A stretch of 64,000 nucleotides of DNA, from assembly GCA_963746805.1 (NCBI GenBank), contig CAVVCQ010000005.1, positions 434,001 to 498,000 of the forward strand, given 5' to 3'. Position 1 is the stretch's first letter. Every line of letters begins with the position of its first letter. This document shows, one piece after another, positions 38,101-46,793 of this stretch. The notes beneath the pieces were generated by a model, which made no database searches, was not told the DNA's origin, and worked only from the letters and a program-made list of their open reading frames with translations. Made by a program: the position numbers and the translations under genes. Origin of the DNA: DATHTC01 sp963746805. GTDB taxonomy: Bacteria; Actinomycetota; Thermoleophilia; Gaiellales; Gaiellaceae.

Positions 38101-39444
38101 GAGGACGTTCTCGAGCTGCTGTCGCGAAAGATCCGCGAACGGGTATGCCCCGCGCACGAGCTCGTGGAGGTCGTCGACGGCGATCTCCTCCTCGGCCGCG
38201 ATCGCCACGACCTGCTGCGCGAGCACGTCCAGCGGATTCCGCGGGATCACGGTCTCCTCGATCGCGCCCTCGCGCATGAGCCGCGCGACGACGGCGGACT
38301 CGAGCAGGTCGCCGCGGAACTTGGGGAAGATGCGCCCCTTCGAGACCGCGCCGAGCTCGTGGCCCGCGCGGCCGATCCGCTGCAGCCCGCGCGCGACCGA
38401 CTTCGGGCTCTCGACCTGGACGACGAGGTCGACCGCGCCCATGTCGATCCCGAGCTCGAGGCTCGAGGTCGCGACGAGGCACGGGATCTCGCCGAGCTTC
38501 AGCAACTCCTCGATCTCGACCCGCTGCTCCCGCGCGAGCGAGCCGTGGTGCGCGCGGGCGACGTCCTTCTCCGCGAGCTCGTTGAGCCGCAATGCGAGCC
38601 GCTCGGCGAGGCGGCGGTTGTTGACGAACACGATCGTCGAGCGGTGCTCCTCGACGAGCCGGAGGAGCTCGGGGTAGATCGACGGCCAGATCGAGCTCGC
38701 GCTCCCCTCGGAGCCCGTGCCGGGGAGCGCGTCGACGGGGCCGTGGCCCGGCTCGCGCATGTCCTCGACCGGCACGGTGACGCGGAGGTCGAGCTCCTTT
38801 CGCAGCCCGGCGTCGACGAGCCGGATCGGCCGGGCGCCCGACACGAAGCGCCCGATCTCCTCGAGCGGGCGTTGCGTCGCGGAGAGACCGATGCGCTGCA
38901 TCGGCGCGGCCACGAGCCGCTCGAGCCGCTCCAGCGAGAGCGCGAGGTGGGCGCCGCGCTTCGTCCCCGCGACGGCGTGCACCTCGTCCACGATCACCGT
39001 CTCGACCCGGGCGAGCATCTCGCGGCCCTGCGAGGTGAGCAGGAGGTAGAGCGACTCGGGGGTCGTGATCAGGATGTCCGGCGGGTGCCGCAGCATCTCG
39101 CGCCGTTCCTTCTGCGGCGTGTCGCCGGTGCGGACGGCGACGCGGAGCTCCGATTCGAGCCCGGCGAGGGGCCCGCGGAGGTTGCGCTCGATGTCGTAGT
39201 TCAGCGCCTTCAGCGGCGACACGTAGAGCAGGCGCAGGCCCTCGCCCGGCGCCTCGGTGAGGCGGTCGATCCCCCAGAGAAACGCGGCGAGCGTCTTGCC
39301 CGACCCGGTCGGCGCCTGGACGAGGACGTGCTCGCCGCTCGCAATCGCCGGCCAGGCGAGCTCCTGCGCCGGGGTCGGCCCGGCGAAGGCGCGCTCGAAC
39401 CAGGCGCGCGTGCGCGACGAGAACACGTCGAGCGCGGAGGCCAT
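35160..39444 (-). CDS. lhr: Lhr-type DEAD/DEAH large helicase-related protein (one frameshift)
   Basis: ATP-dependent superfamily 2 helicase of about 1427 residues, linked in other bacteria to DNA repair. The N-terminal core carries the Q-motif region PTPAQELAWPAI, Walker A APTGSGKTLAAF, the DEVH box (VIVDEVHAVAGTKRG), SAT (GLSATQRPL), and the second RecA motifs LGIDMGAVDLVVQ and QRIGRAGHE. The rest is the winged-helix, Lhr-core and long C-terminal region. An extra G near 37800 (expected SPAPGVPGAVPFWKGEG) splits the gene into an N-terminal and a C-terminal frame. TAGGCT lies 6 bases before the ATG. Confidence 0.9.
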
Positions 39445-39450
39445 GCGTCG

Positions 39451-39456
39451 AGCCTA
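39451..39456 (-). promoter_or_regulatory. Leaderless-type -10 box for lhr
   Basis: Minus-strand TAGGCT, 6 bases, ATG; the same hexamer and spacing as at ggt and at the HhH-GPD gene. Confidence 0.4.
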
Positions 39457-39489
39457 CCTCCGCGGCCGCGGGCTACCGCGCCGGTCGGA

Positions 39490-39657
39490 TCAGGCGAGCC
39501 AGTAGACCGTGAGGGCGATCGCGCCGAGGATCACGAGCACGACGGTGATCGTGGTCGCAACGCCGCCGAGCGCGAGCCAGGGCGTCCGCGCCGAGCGGCC
39601 GCGTTCGGCCTCCAGCGCGAGCTCGGTCGTCTTCTCCACTGGGTTCTTGACGTCCAT
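39490..39657 (-). CDS. Small single-pass membrane protein
   Basis: A 55-residue protein with a charged N-terminal half (VEKTTELALEAERGRSARTP) and a C-terminal transmembrane helix (TITVVLVILGAIALTVYWLA). No family recognised. It lies downstream of nothing on its strand and is convergent with nothing, in the gap between lhr and a divergent secreted-protein gene. I prefer the ATG at 39657 over longer upstream starts, which would cross into that divergent gene. Confidence 0.55.
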   Translation of the reverse strand: MDVKNPVEKTTELALEAERGRSARTPWLALGGVATTITVVLVILGAIALTVYWLA

Positions 39658-39772
39658 GGCGGGTCCGTTCCCGTCTCGACGGAGGTCACACATCCTGGCC
39701 GCCCGTCCAGTTCCGCCGCGCTCGTGACGGATGACACACTCGCCACCTCTGCGGCTTGAGAAAGGAGTTCGT

Positions 39773-40273
39773 ATGGTGAGACAGGCGCTTGCGATCTGCG
39801 TCGCCGGCCTCGCGGCGGCGGCGCTGGCGGGCAGTGCGGCCGCCGACAAGCCCGACCGTGGGCCCGCCCCTGCGGGGCCGCTCGACTTCCCCGCCGGGCT
39901 GGTGTGCCCGTTCCCGGTCTCCGCGGTCCCGACGGAGAACCGTCAGCACCTGACGGTCTTCGCGAACGGCAAGGTGGCGTTCAACGGCTACTTCGAGGCG
40001 CAGGTCACGAACGTCGCGACCGGCAAGTCGATCACCCTCAACGCCTCGGGGGCCGTTCGCCTGACCCAGGCGGGCGACGACCTCCTGATCCAGGCCAGCG
40101 GGCCGATCATCTGGTTCCTGTTCCCGGGCGACGCGGGGCCCGGCGACGTGACGACCGGTCGCACGTACCTGGTCACGGGGAATACCCACGTGGTCGCCGA
40201 CCCGGCCACACTCGCGTTTCACTCGTTCGAGACGAACGGCAACGTCACGGATATCTGCGCGGCGCTCGCCTGA
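39773..40273 (+). CDS. Secreted protein of unknown function
   Basis: A 166-residue protein with a clear signal peptide (VRQALAICVAGLAAAALAGS, cleavage likely near AAADK) and a beta-rich mature domain without membrane segments. Visible features are LDFPAGLVCPFPVSA after the signal and a second cysteine near the C-terminus (TDICAALA), which could pair with the first. The ATG at 39773 follows AAAGGAG by 5 bases. A strong hairpin 12 bases after the stop ends the unit. No family assigned. Confidence 0.72.
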   Translation: MVRQALAICVAGLAAAALAGSAAADKPDRGPAPAGPLDFPAGLVCPFPVSAVPTENRQHLTVFANGKVAFNGYFEAQVTNVATGKSITLNASGAVRLTQAGDDLLIQASGPIIWFLFPGDAGPGDVTTGRTYLVTGNTHVVADPATLAFHSFETNGNVTDICAALA

Positions 40274-40284
40274 TCTCGCCCAGT

Positions 40285-40317
40285 CGCGGCGCGCCCGCCC
40301 TCCGCGGGCGCGCCGCG
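40285..40317 (+). terminator. Strong stem-loop after the secreted-protein gene
   Basis: A perfect 14-base-pair inverted repeat (left arm 40285-40298, right arm 40304-40317) with a 5-base CCTCC loop begins 12 bases after the stop codon. The run after it is short (GTCATT), so an I-shaped actinobacterial-type terminator is likely. Confidence 0.65.
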
Positions 40318-40329
40318 TCATTCCGGGGG

Positions 40330-40335
40330 TAGGCT
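40330..40335 (+). promoter_or_regulatory. Leaderless-type -10 box for the HhH-GPD gene
   Basis: TAGGCT, 6 bases, GTG. It begins 13 bases after the hairpin. Confidence 0.4.
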
Positions 40336-40341
40336 GGCGTC

Positions 40342-40908
40342 GTGGCGACCGCGACCGACCGCCTCTACTTCACCGACGACGACGAGGCGAACGCGCTCCT
40401 CGCCCGCGACCCGCTCGCGCTCCTCGTCGGGCTCGCGCTCGACCAGCAGGTGACGGTGCAAAAGGCGTTCGCCGGGCCGCGCGAGCTCGAGCGCCGCCTC
40501 GGCCGGTTCGACGCCGCCGACATCGCCGGGATGGACCCGGCCGAGCTCGAGCGGGTGTTCGCCGAGCGGCCGGCGATCCACCGCTTCCCCGGCTCGATGG
40601 CCAAGCGCGTGCAGGAGCTGTGCCGGACGATCGTCTCCGAGTACGGCGGCCGGGCGGAGCGCGTGTGGACGGAGGCGGCCGACGGCGCCGACCTCGAGCG
40701 GCGCCTGCGCGGGCTGCCGGGCTTCGGCGACATGAAGGTGCGGACCGCGCTCGCGATCCTCGCGAAGCGGTTCAACGTCCGCCCCGAGGGGATCGACGAC
40801 GTCCTCCCCCAGCACCGGACGCTCGGCGACGTCGACTCGCCCGAGGCGCTCGCCGAGTACCAGGCGGCGAAGCGGGCCCACAAGGCCGCGCTGCGCGCCG
40901 GCAGCTGA
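40342..40908 (+). CDS. HhH-GPD-type base excision DNA repair protein
   Basis: A 188-residue protein of the small actinobacterial HhH-GPD family. It has a DQQVTVQKAFAGPRELERRL helix near the start, a helix-hairpin-helix LPGFGDMKVRTALAIL near residue 132, and the family ending GIDDVLPQHRTLGDVDS. It lacks the iron-sulfur cluster cysteines of EndoIII/MutY. Likely a uracil- or damage-recognising glycosylase, though the activity of this group is not established from sequence. The GTG start fits the -10 box spacing. Confidence 0.8.
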   Translation: MATATDRLYFTDDDEANALLARDPLALLVGLALDQQVTVQKAFAGPRELERRLGRFDAADIAGMDPAELERVFAERPAIHRFPGSMAKRVQELCRTIVSEYGGRAERVWTEAADGADLERRLRGLPGFGDMKVRTALAILAKRFNVRPEGIDDVLPQHRTLGDVDSPEALAEYQAAKRAHKAALRAGS

Positions 40909-40911
40909 GCC

Positions 40912-42093
40912 TCAGCCGACGCCGGCGAGCAGGAACGCGCGCGACTCGCGCAGCATCTCGCGCGCGATCACGAGCCGCTGGATCTCCTGCGTCCCCTCGT
41001 AGATCTGCGTGATCTTCGCGTCGCGCATGAACCGCTCGACGGGGTACTCCCGGATGTAGCCGTAGCCGCCGAGGATCTGCACCGCCTCGGTCGAGACCGC
41101 CATCGCGACGTCGCCGCACTTCAGCTTCGCCATCGCGGACGCCTTCGTCAGCTCGGGCCCGTCCACACCGTCGTCGGCCATGCGCCCGAAGCGGTAGAGG
41201 AGCCCGCGGGCCGCCTCGCACTCGGTCTCCATGTCGGCGAGCTTGGCCTGGATGAGCTGGTGCTGCGCGATCGGCCGGCCCATCGTCTCGCGGGTCTTCG
41301 CGTACTCGAGCGCGTAGTCCGTCGCACCCTGCGCGATGCCGAGCGCCTGCGCCGCGACGCCGGGGCGCGAGCGGTCGAGGATGCGCATCGCGATCCGGAA
41401 TCCCTCGCCCTCCTCGCCGAGGAGGTTCGCCGCCGGCACGCGCGCCCCGTCGAAGGCGAGCTCGCCGGTGGTCGAGCCGCTGATCCCCATCTTCGGCTCG
41501 AGCCGCGTCACCTCGAAGCCGGGCGTGTCGGCCTCCATGACGAACGCGGAGATGCCGTCGTGGCCGGCGTCCGGATCGGTCTTGGCGAACACGGTGTAGA
41601 GCTGCGCGACCCCCGCGTTCGTGATGAACCGCTTCGAGCCGTTGAGGACGTAGTCGTCGCCGTCGCGCCGTGCGGTCGTCCGCATCGCCGCCGAGTCGGA
41701 GCCCGACCCGGCCTCGGTCAGCGCGTACGCGCAGAGCCACTCGCCCGAGGCGAGCCGCGGCAGGTAGCGCTCGCGCTGCTCCTGTGTGCCGGCCAGCTTC
41801 AACCCGAGCGAGCCGAGCTCCTGGACTGCGAGCAGCAGGCCGCTGGTGGCGCACACCTTCGAGACCTCCTCGATCGTGACGAGCGCGAGGAGCGTGCCGG
41901 TGCCCGTGCCACCCCACTCCTCGTCGAAGAGCAGACCGAAGATCTCGTGCTCGCGGAAGAGCTCGACGACGTCCCACGGGAACTCGTGCGAGGCGTCGAT
42001 CTCGGCCGCACGCGGCGCGACGCGCTCGCGGGCGAGCTCGCGGACGAGCTCCCGGATCTCACGCTGCTCGTCGCTCAGCTCGTCCCAGGGCAT
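40912..42093 (-). CDS. Acyl-CoA dehydrogenase
   Basis: A 393-residue FAD enzyme that makes the alpha-beta double bond of acyl-CoA thioesters. Family signatures are present: ALTEAGSGSDSAAMRTTA, FITNAGVAQLYTVFAKT, QLIQAKLADME and GGYGYIREYPVERFMRDAKI, with the catalytic glutamate in QIYEGTQEIQRL near the C-terminus. This places it with short/branched-chain acyl-CoA dehydrogenases. I chose the ATG at 42093 because it gives the family N-terminus and lies 7 bases after TACAAT; the longer upstream frame is not conserved-looking. It stands alone rather than in a beta-oxidation cluster. Confidence 0.9.
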   Translation of the reverse strand: MPWDELSDEQREIRELVRELARERVAPRAAEIDASHEFPWDVVELFREHEIFGLLFDEEWGGTGTGTLLALVTIEEVSKVCATSGLLLAVQELGSLGLKLAGTQEQRERYLPRLASGEWLCAYALTEAGSGSDSAAMRTTARRDGDDYVLNGSKRFITNAGVAQLYTVFAKTDPDAGHDGISAFVMEADTPGFEVTRLEPKMGISGSTTGELAFDGARVPAANLLGEEGEGFRIAMRILDRSRPGVAAQALGIAQGATDYALEYAKTRETMGRPIAQHQLIQAKLADMETECEAARGLLYRFGRMADDGVDGPELTKASAMAKLKCGDVAMAVSTEAVQILGGYGYIREYPVERFMRDAKITQIYEGTQEIQRLVIAREMLRESRAFLLAGVG

Positions 42094-42100
42094 GCGCGCG

Positions 42101-42106
42101 ATTGTA
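42101..42106 (-). promoter_or_regulatory. Leaderless-type -10 box for the acyl-CoA dehydrogenase
   Basis: Minus-strand TACAAT, 7 bases, ATG; among the closest to the consensus TATAAT in this set. Confidence 0.45.
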
Positions 42107-42157
42107 GATCCCTCGGACGCGCTACAGCTTGGACGGGGTCGGGCCGATACGCGGGAC

Positions 42158-42634
42158 GTGGATGCGGCCCACGGCACGCGGCGGAAGCTCGGCGAGCTCC
42201 TCGTGGAGGAGGGGTTCCTCACGGAGGATCAGCTCGCGGACGCCCTCGTCGAATCGGTCTCGAGCGGGCGCAAGATCGGCGCGGTGCTCGTCGAGCGCGG
42301 CGTCCTCTCCGGCCCGGCGCTCGCGAACTTCCTCGCCGACCAGCAGGGTGGCATCGTCCGCACGGAGTGGGGCATCGCAACCGGCTACCGCAGGACCCAC
42401 ACCGCCAGCAGCCAGGCGGCACAGAACGCACCCGATGAAGTCTCCGAGTACGTCGTCGTCGTCGCGACCGACGACGGGATGTTCGCGCTGCTCCCCGGCC
42501 GTGGCGCGCTGCCCGAGGCGGGCAGCGAGGTGGCGATGCCGCTCCGCCCCGGCGAGCGCTACGTCGTCGCACGGCACGAGTGGCGCAAGTGCGTCGTGGT
42601 CGAGCCCGCGCGCGACGCGTCCGCCGCGGCGTAG
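42158..42634 (+). CDS. MshEN-like domain protein with a small C-terminal beta domain
   Basis: A 158-residue protein. The N-terminal half (RKLGELLVEEGFLTEDQLADAL, then KIGAVLVERGVLSGPALANF) has the two-repeat pattern of MshEN / GspE N-terminal domains, some of which bind cyclic di-GMP. The C-terminal ~55 residues (VVVVATDDGMFALLPGRGAL, LPEAGSEV, KCVVVEP) look like a small beta barrel similar to the 61-residue protein at 60851-61036. No ATPase follows, so it is a stand-alone adaptor. The GTG at 42158 is the best start, but without a strong ribosome binding site. Confidence 0.65.
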   Translation: MDAAHGTRRKLGELLVEEGFLTEDQLADALVESVSSGRKIGAVLVERGVLSGPALANFLADQQGGIVRTEWGIATGYRRTHTASSQAAQNAPDEVSEYVVVVATDDGMFALLPGRGALPEAGSEVAMPLRPGERYVVARHEWRKCVVVEPARDASAAA

Positions 42635-42640
42635 GGCCCG

Positions 42641-43447
42641 TCAGGACCCCGCGAGCTTCGCCTGCGCCTCGCGGACGTAGTGCGCGAGCGCGTCCTCCCG
42701 GGCGGTGATCCGCCGCTCGCGCTCCTCGACGCTCGACTCGGCGCGGCGGAGCTGCCGGTTCCGGAGCTCGACCTCGGCCTCCCATGCTGCGGCTGCCTCG
42801 GTCGCGGACTGGTCGCGGCGTCCGAGGTCGGTCTCGCGCTCGCGGAGCCGCTCCTCGAGCTCGCGCGCCCGGCCGGCGGTCTCCTCCAGGCGCGTCCGCT
42901 CGCGCAGGACGAAGCGCTCGCCCACCTCGAGCTGCCGCTCCCGCTCCTCGAGCTCGCGCTGCCTGACGTCGAGCTCCCGCAGGAGTGCCGGCGCCTGCTC
43001 GAGGCGGTCGCGCACCAGGTCGCCGTTCGCAACCGACTCCATACGCTCCTCGAGCTCCGTCGCGCGGCGCTCGAGCGCGGCCTCGCGCCCGTCGAGCTTC
43101 GCCGCACGGCGCGAGAGCGCCTCCGTCTCCTCGACCCGGAGGAGCGCCTCGCGGAGGTCGCGCTCCGCCGCGCGGCGCGCCTGCTGCTCGCGCTCGGCGC
43201 CGACGCGCGCGTCCTCCAGCTCGGTCACGAGGTGCTCGACGCGGTCGGCCCACGTTCCCTCCGCCGCACCGGCGGCGTCGAGACGCGTCCCGAGCCGCGC
43301 CAGTTTCGACTCGACGGCGGCGAGCTCGCGGGAGCGCTGCTCCAGCTCGGCCAGCCGGGCCGCAAGCTCCTCGCGGCGCTCGTCGATGGTCTCCTCGACG
43401 AGCTTTGCCGCCCGTTGAACGAGGTGCCGTTCCAGGGTCTCGCGCAT
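42641..43447 (-). CDS. Long coiled-coil protein
   Basis: A 268-residue protein that is almost entirely heptad-like Glu/Arg/Leu helix (LEERMESVANGDLVRDRLEQ, RQRELEERERQLEVGERFVL and so on), ending in REAQAKLAGS. No catalytic domain, signal or membrane segment. It could be a cytoskeletal or scaffold protein. GGAG lies 8 bases before the ATG at 43447; the longer upstream frame contains unlikely sequence. The next gene on the opposite strand ends 6 bases away. Confidence 0.65.
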   Translation of the reverse strand: MRETLERHLVQRAAKLVEETIDERREELAARLAELEQRSRELAAVESKLARLGTRLDAAGAAEGTWADRVEHLVTELEDARVGAEREQQARRAAERDLREALLRVEETEALSRRAAKLDGREAALERRATELEERMESVANGDLVRDRLEQAPALLRELDVRQRELEERERQLEVGERFVLRERTRLEETAGRARELEERLRERETDLGRRDQSATEAAAAWEAEVELRNRQLRRAESSVEERERRITAREDALAHYVREAQAKLAGS

Positions 43448-43548
43448 GGCGTCCACTCCACAAGTCGGGCCGTGGCCGCTCCGGCGATTCTCTCGGAGGA
43501 TGGGATCGCGCCCGCGAGTCTGCATCACCCGCACGGGGGAAGTTGCGC

Positions 43549-43953
43549 TCAGGTGGGGCGGACGACCACGGAGGCCGACGAGCGCTCCGACGCTCCGTGG
43601 TACACGGCCTCGACGTTGTTGCCGTCGGGGTCGATCGCGTACGCCGCGTAGTAGCCGGGGTGATACTCGCGCTCGCCGGGCCCGCCGTTGTCGCGGCCGC
43701 CCGCGGCGAGAACCGCCTCGTGAAAGCGCTCGACCGAGTCGCGGTCGGGCGCCTGGAACGCGAAGTGCACGGGGCCGCCCGGCGAGGTGTCGTCGCTCAC
43801 GAAGAGCTCGTCGATCGAGAACCAGCCGTCGCCCTCGGCCGAGAGCGGGATGCCGAGCGCGCCCGCGGCGGCGACGTAGAACCGCTTGCTCGCCTCGAGG
43901 TCGAGGGTCCGCAGGTGGATGTGGTCGAACAGGCGGCCGCGATGGAACTCCAT
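43549..43953 (-). CDS. VOC-family (glyoxalase/bleomycin-resistance fold) protein
   Basis: A 134-residue metalloenzyme-fold protein with two beta-alpha-beta-beta-beta modules. DHIHLRTLDLEASKRFYVAA supplies the first metal histidine, GPVHFAFQAPD the second, and YAAYAIDPDGNNVEAVYH the conserved C-terminal glutamate. This is the pattern of small single-chain VOC lyases or dioxygenases; the substrate is not predictable. TAGCCT lies 9 bases before the ATG. Confidence 0.8.
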   Translation of the reverse strand: MEFHRGRLFDHIHLRTLDLEASKRFYVAAAGALGIPLSAEGDGWFSIDELFVSDDTSPGGPVHFAFQAPDRDSVERFHEAVLAAGGRDNGGPGEREYHPGYYAAYAIDPDGNNVEAVYHGASERSSASVVVRPT

Positions 43954-43962
43954 GCTGAGCGG

Positions 43963-43968
43963 AGGCTA
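43963..43968 (-). promoter_or_regulatory. Leaderless-type -10 box for the VOC gene
   Basis: Minus-strand TAGCCT, 9 bases, ATG. Confidence 0.3.
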
Positions 43969-44000
43969 CGTGACCGGCATGTCGGCGTCACAATGGGCCG

Positions 44001-44471
44001 GTGCGCATCCTCATGGCCCTCGCCGCGGCGGCGGCAGTCGCGGCGTCGGGCTGCGGCGGCGGCAGCAGCACACCCGACCAGCAGCCGGTCGAGTTCCTCG
44101 AGGCGCTGTTCGGCCAGCTGTACCGCGGCGAGCACGGCGCGGCGTGGGAGTCGCTCTACGGCGCGCACCAGAATGTGGTGGCGCGCCGGCGCTACGTCGC
44201 CTGCGAGCGCAACGCGCCCGAGTTCCCCGGACGCTTCGAAGGCGTCGAGGTGCTGCGCACGCGCGAGGAGGACTGGCAGGTCCCCGGCGACGACGGGACG
44301 CGCGACAGCACCGCCGTCACCTATCGGATCACCGTCAGCCTCGGCGGCGACCCCGAGCGCCTCACCGGCACCGGGCACCTCCTCACGGAGGACGGGGCCT
44401 GGCGCTGGATCCTCAACGACCGCGACTTCACGGCGTACCGGGCCGGGCGCTGCCCGGTCACCGGCGGGTAG
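44001..44471 (+). CDS. Putative lipoprotein
   Basis: A 156-residue protein with a short hydrophobic N-terminus ending in an ASGC lipobox followed by GGGSSTPD, so it is probably lipid-anchored on the outer face of the membrane. The mature part resembles small NTF2-like or DUF4878-type domains: EFLEALFGQLYRGEHGAAWE, a Cys (YVACERNAPEFPG), a TVSLGGD strand, and WRWILNDRDFTAYRAGRC at the end. GTG start. Its end overlaps the convergent gene by 14 bases. Function unknown. Confidence 0.7.
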   Translation: MRILMALAAAAAVAASGCGGGSSTPDQQPVEFLEALFGQLYRGEHGAAWESLYGAHQNVVARRRYVACERNAPEFPGRFEGVEVLRTREEDWQVPGDDGTRDSTAVTYRITVSLGGDPERLTGTGHLLTEDGAWRWILNDRDFTAYRAGRCPVTGG

Positions 44472-45217
44472 CGGTCCAGTCCACGTCGATCCCGCCGACG
44501 GGGATCCGCGCGGCGACGTCGCGCGACCGTGTGCGGAAGACGGCGAGGTGGTCGTCGGCCGCCGCGACCGTCCAGCGCTCGTCGGGGGACCAGGCCACCG
44601 CTCCGGCGCGGAGCACCTCGTCGGGAACGGGGAGCCGCTGCCCGAGCGCGTCGTACAGCCGTAGGCCCCGCTCCGACCGGGCCGCGAGGAATCTCCCGCG
44701 CGGGACTCGAGCGGACGTCGTCGAAGTCCAGGGCGCGGGCGACGACGCGGACGAGGCGCGAGCGCTCGAACAGCGCGAGCGTCTCGCCCGGCCTGCCTTC
44801 GATGCGGTAGGCCGCCGCGTAGCGCACGTTCCCGAGCCACGCCGCGCGGAGCACCTCCGAGCGTCGGCCGAGGTAGCCGTCGAGCTGCTCCCGCCGCAGC
44901 AGCGTCGTCGTCCCGCCGGCGAACGCGTACCAGACGACACCGCCCCGGTAGACGGCCAGCGAGCCCGGGCGTCCGTACACGGAGCAGGCGATCACGCCGA
45001 GCGGCCGCGCGCGCAGGGACGGGAGCTCCAGCTCGCGGCGGCTGCAGTCCGGCGCGGCGACGACCAGCCTGCCGCGCAGGTGCGCGTCGCGCAGGTCGGC
45101 GACCGCCTCATCGACCTGGTCGGACCGCGACCGCGAGGGCTCGAGCGCGTCGACGATCGCGGCGCCGGCGACGAGGGCCACGGCGCCGAGGAGCAGCGCG
45201 TCCGTGAGACGGCGCAT
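44458..45217 (-). CDS. Membrane-anchored protein of unknown function (one frameshift)
   Basis: About 252 residues with one N-terminal transmembrane helix (LLLGAVALVAGAAIVDAL) and a large extracytoplasmic part. The latter has beta-propeller-like blades (PGSLAVYRGGVVWYAFAGGT, VRYAAAYRIEGRPGETLALF, AVAWSPDERWTVAAADDHLA), including a WD/PQQ-like AWSPDERW motif. A surplus base near 44708 breaks the frame before FLAARSERGLRLYDALG. It is divergent from the amidohydrolase, with only 19 bases between the starts. Confidence 0.6.
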
Positions 45218-45222
45218 CTCCG

Positions 45223-45228
45223 TAGAGT
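45223..45228 (+). promoter_or_regulatory. Leaderless-type -10 box for the amidohydrolase
   Basis: TAGAGT, 8 bases, GTG at 45237. It lies within the 19-base gap to the divergent gene. Confidence 0.35.
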
Positions 45229-45236
45229 CTGGCACG

Positions 45237-46781
45237 GTGATCCTCGAGAACGGCGTCGTCCGCACGCTCGATGCGTCGCTCCCGACGGCGCGTGCGCTCG
45301 CGATCGCCGGCGAGCGCATCGTCGGGGGCGTCGGCGTCCACGAGACGGCGCTCGCGAGCCCGGAGGTCGTCGACCTCGGCGGGCGCTGCGTCGTCCCCGG
45401 CTTCACCGACTCCCACGTCCACTTCCCGACCTGGTCGCTCGCGCAGCGGGAGGTGAAGCTCGAGGACACGCGGACGTTCGAGGAGGCGCTCGACCGCATC
45501 CGCGCCGCCGCCGGCTCGGTCCCGGCAGGCGGGTGGCTGCGCGGCCGCGGCTGGCGGGCCGGAGACTGGACACCCACGACCGAGCCGACGCGACAGGCGC
45601 TCGACGCCGTCACCGGCGACACGCCCGCCGCCCTTCTCGCACGCGACTCGCACTCGCTCTGGGTCAACTCGGCGGCCCTCGCGCAGGCCGACGGCCTGCG
45701 ACTCGACGTCCCCGGCGGCGTCGTCGAGCTCGACGGGAACGGTGAGCCGACGGGCGTGCTCCGGGAGGAATCGGCCTGGCAGTTCCGCGACGCGGTCGTC
45801 GAGATCTCCGACGACGAGTACGTGAGCGCCATGCGCGAAGGGCTACGGCTCTGCGCCGCGCGCGGCGTGACGTCGGTGCACGACAAGGACGGCTGGATCG
45901 GCGCGCTCGGCCTCTGGCAGCGCCTGCGGCGCGAGTCCGGCCTCACGGTCCGCGTCTGGCAGTCCCTCCCCGCCGAGCTCGCCGACCGGCTCCGCGAGGT
46001 GACGGTCGAGTCCGGCTTCGGCGACGACCTGCTCCGCTTCGGCTACCTGAAGGCGTTCATGGACGGCGCGCTCGGCTCGGGGACGGCGCTGATGGCGGAC
46101 GGCCGCGGCGTCCGCATCACGTCGCGCGAGGAGCTCGTCGAGATCATCCGCGCCGGCATCCGCGCGCGGATCCCCGTGGGCGTGCACGCGATCGGCGACC
46201 AGGCCAACCACGACGCGCTCGACGCGTTCGAGGCGACGCGCGACGAATGGGCGCCGCTTGGGCTCCGCCATCGGATCGAGCACGCGCAGATCCTCCTCCC
46301 CGGCGACGCCGAGCGGTTCGCACGGATCGGCGTCGCCGTCTCGTGCCAGTTCAGCCACGCCCCATCCGACCGGGACCTCGCCGAGCGTGCGTGGGCGGGC
46401 GAGACGCACCGCGCCTACGCGTGGCGGACGCTCCTCGACGCCGGCGCCTTCCTCTGCAACGGCTCCGACGCGCCGATCGAGGAGCTCGACCCGCTGGCCG
46501 GGATCGTCGCTGGCGTCCTCCGCACCCTCGACGACCGGCCCGCCTGGCACCCCGAGCAGGCGGTCACGGTGGAGGAGGCGTTCGCCGCCACGTGCGTGAA
46601 CCCACCGTGGCTGGCCGGCGACGAGCGGCGCCGCGGGCGGCTCCTGCCCGGGTACCTCGCCGACCTCGTCGTGCTCGACCGCGACCCGTTCGCGATCGAG
46701 CCCGCCGAGCTGCCCGAGGTGCGCGTGGTCGCGACAATGGTCGGTGGGCGCTGGGTGCACGGCGCTCCGCCCTGGGACTGA
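45237..46781 (+). CDS. YtcJ-like amidohydrolase
   Basis: A 514-residue metal-dependent hydrolase of the amidohydrolase superfamily. The first metal motif is FTDSHVHFPTW near residue 52; later come LARDSHSLWVNSAAL, LKAFMDGALGSGTALM, the metal histidines in VHAIGDQANHDALD and HRIEHAQIL, and the final Asp in CNGSDAPIEELDP. The composite urease-like beta domain is split between the ends (VILENGVVRTLDA and ADLVVLDRDPFAI). Substrates of YtcJ-type enzymes are mostly unknown. I use the GTG at 45237; an upstream start would overlap the divergent gene. The acetamidase gene follows 12 bases later. Confidence 0.85.
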   Translation: MILENGVVRTLDASLPTARALAIAGERIVGGVGVHETALASPEVVDLGGRCVVPGFTDSHVHFPTWSLAQREVKLEDTRTFEEALDRIRAAAGSVPAGGWLRGRGWRAGDWTPTTEPTRQALDAVTGDTPAALLARDSHSLWVNSAALAQADGLRLDVPGGVVELDGNGEPTGVLREESAWQFRDAVVEISDDEYVSAMREGLRLCAARGVTSVHDKDGWIGALGLWQRLRRESGLTVRVWQSLPAELADRLREVTVESGFGDDLLRFGYLKAFMDGALGSGTALMADGRGVRITSREELVEIIRAGIRARIPVGVHAIGDQANHDALDAFEATRDEWAPLGLRHRIEHAQILLPGDAERFARIGVAVSCQFSHAPSDRDLAERAWAGETHRAYAWRTLLDAGAFLCNGSDAPIEELDPLAGIVAGVLRTLDDRPAWHPEQAVTVEEAFAATCVNPPWLAGDERRRGRLLPGYLADLVVLDRDPFAIEPAELPEVRVVATMVGGRWVHGAPPWD

Positions 46782-46793
46782 GGAGGGAACGGC

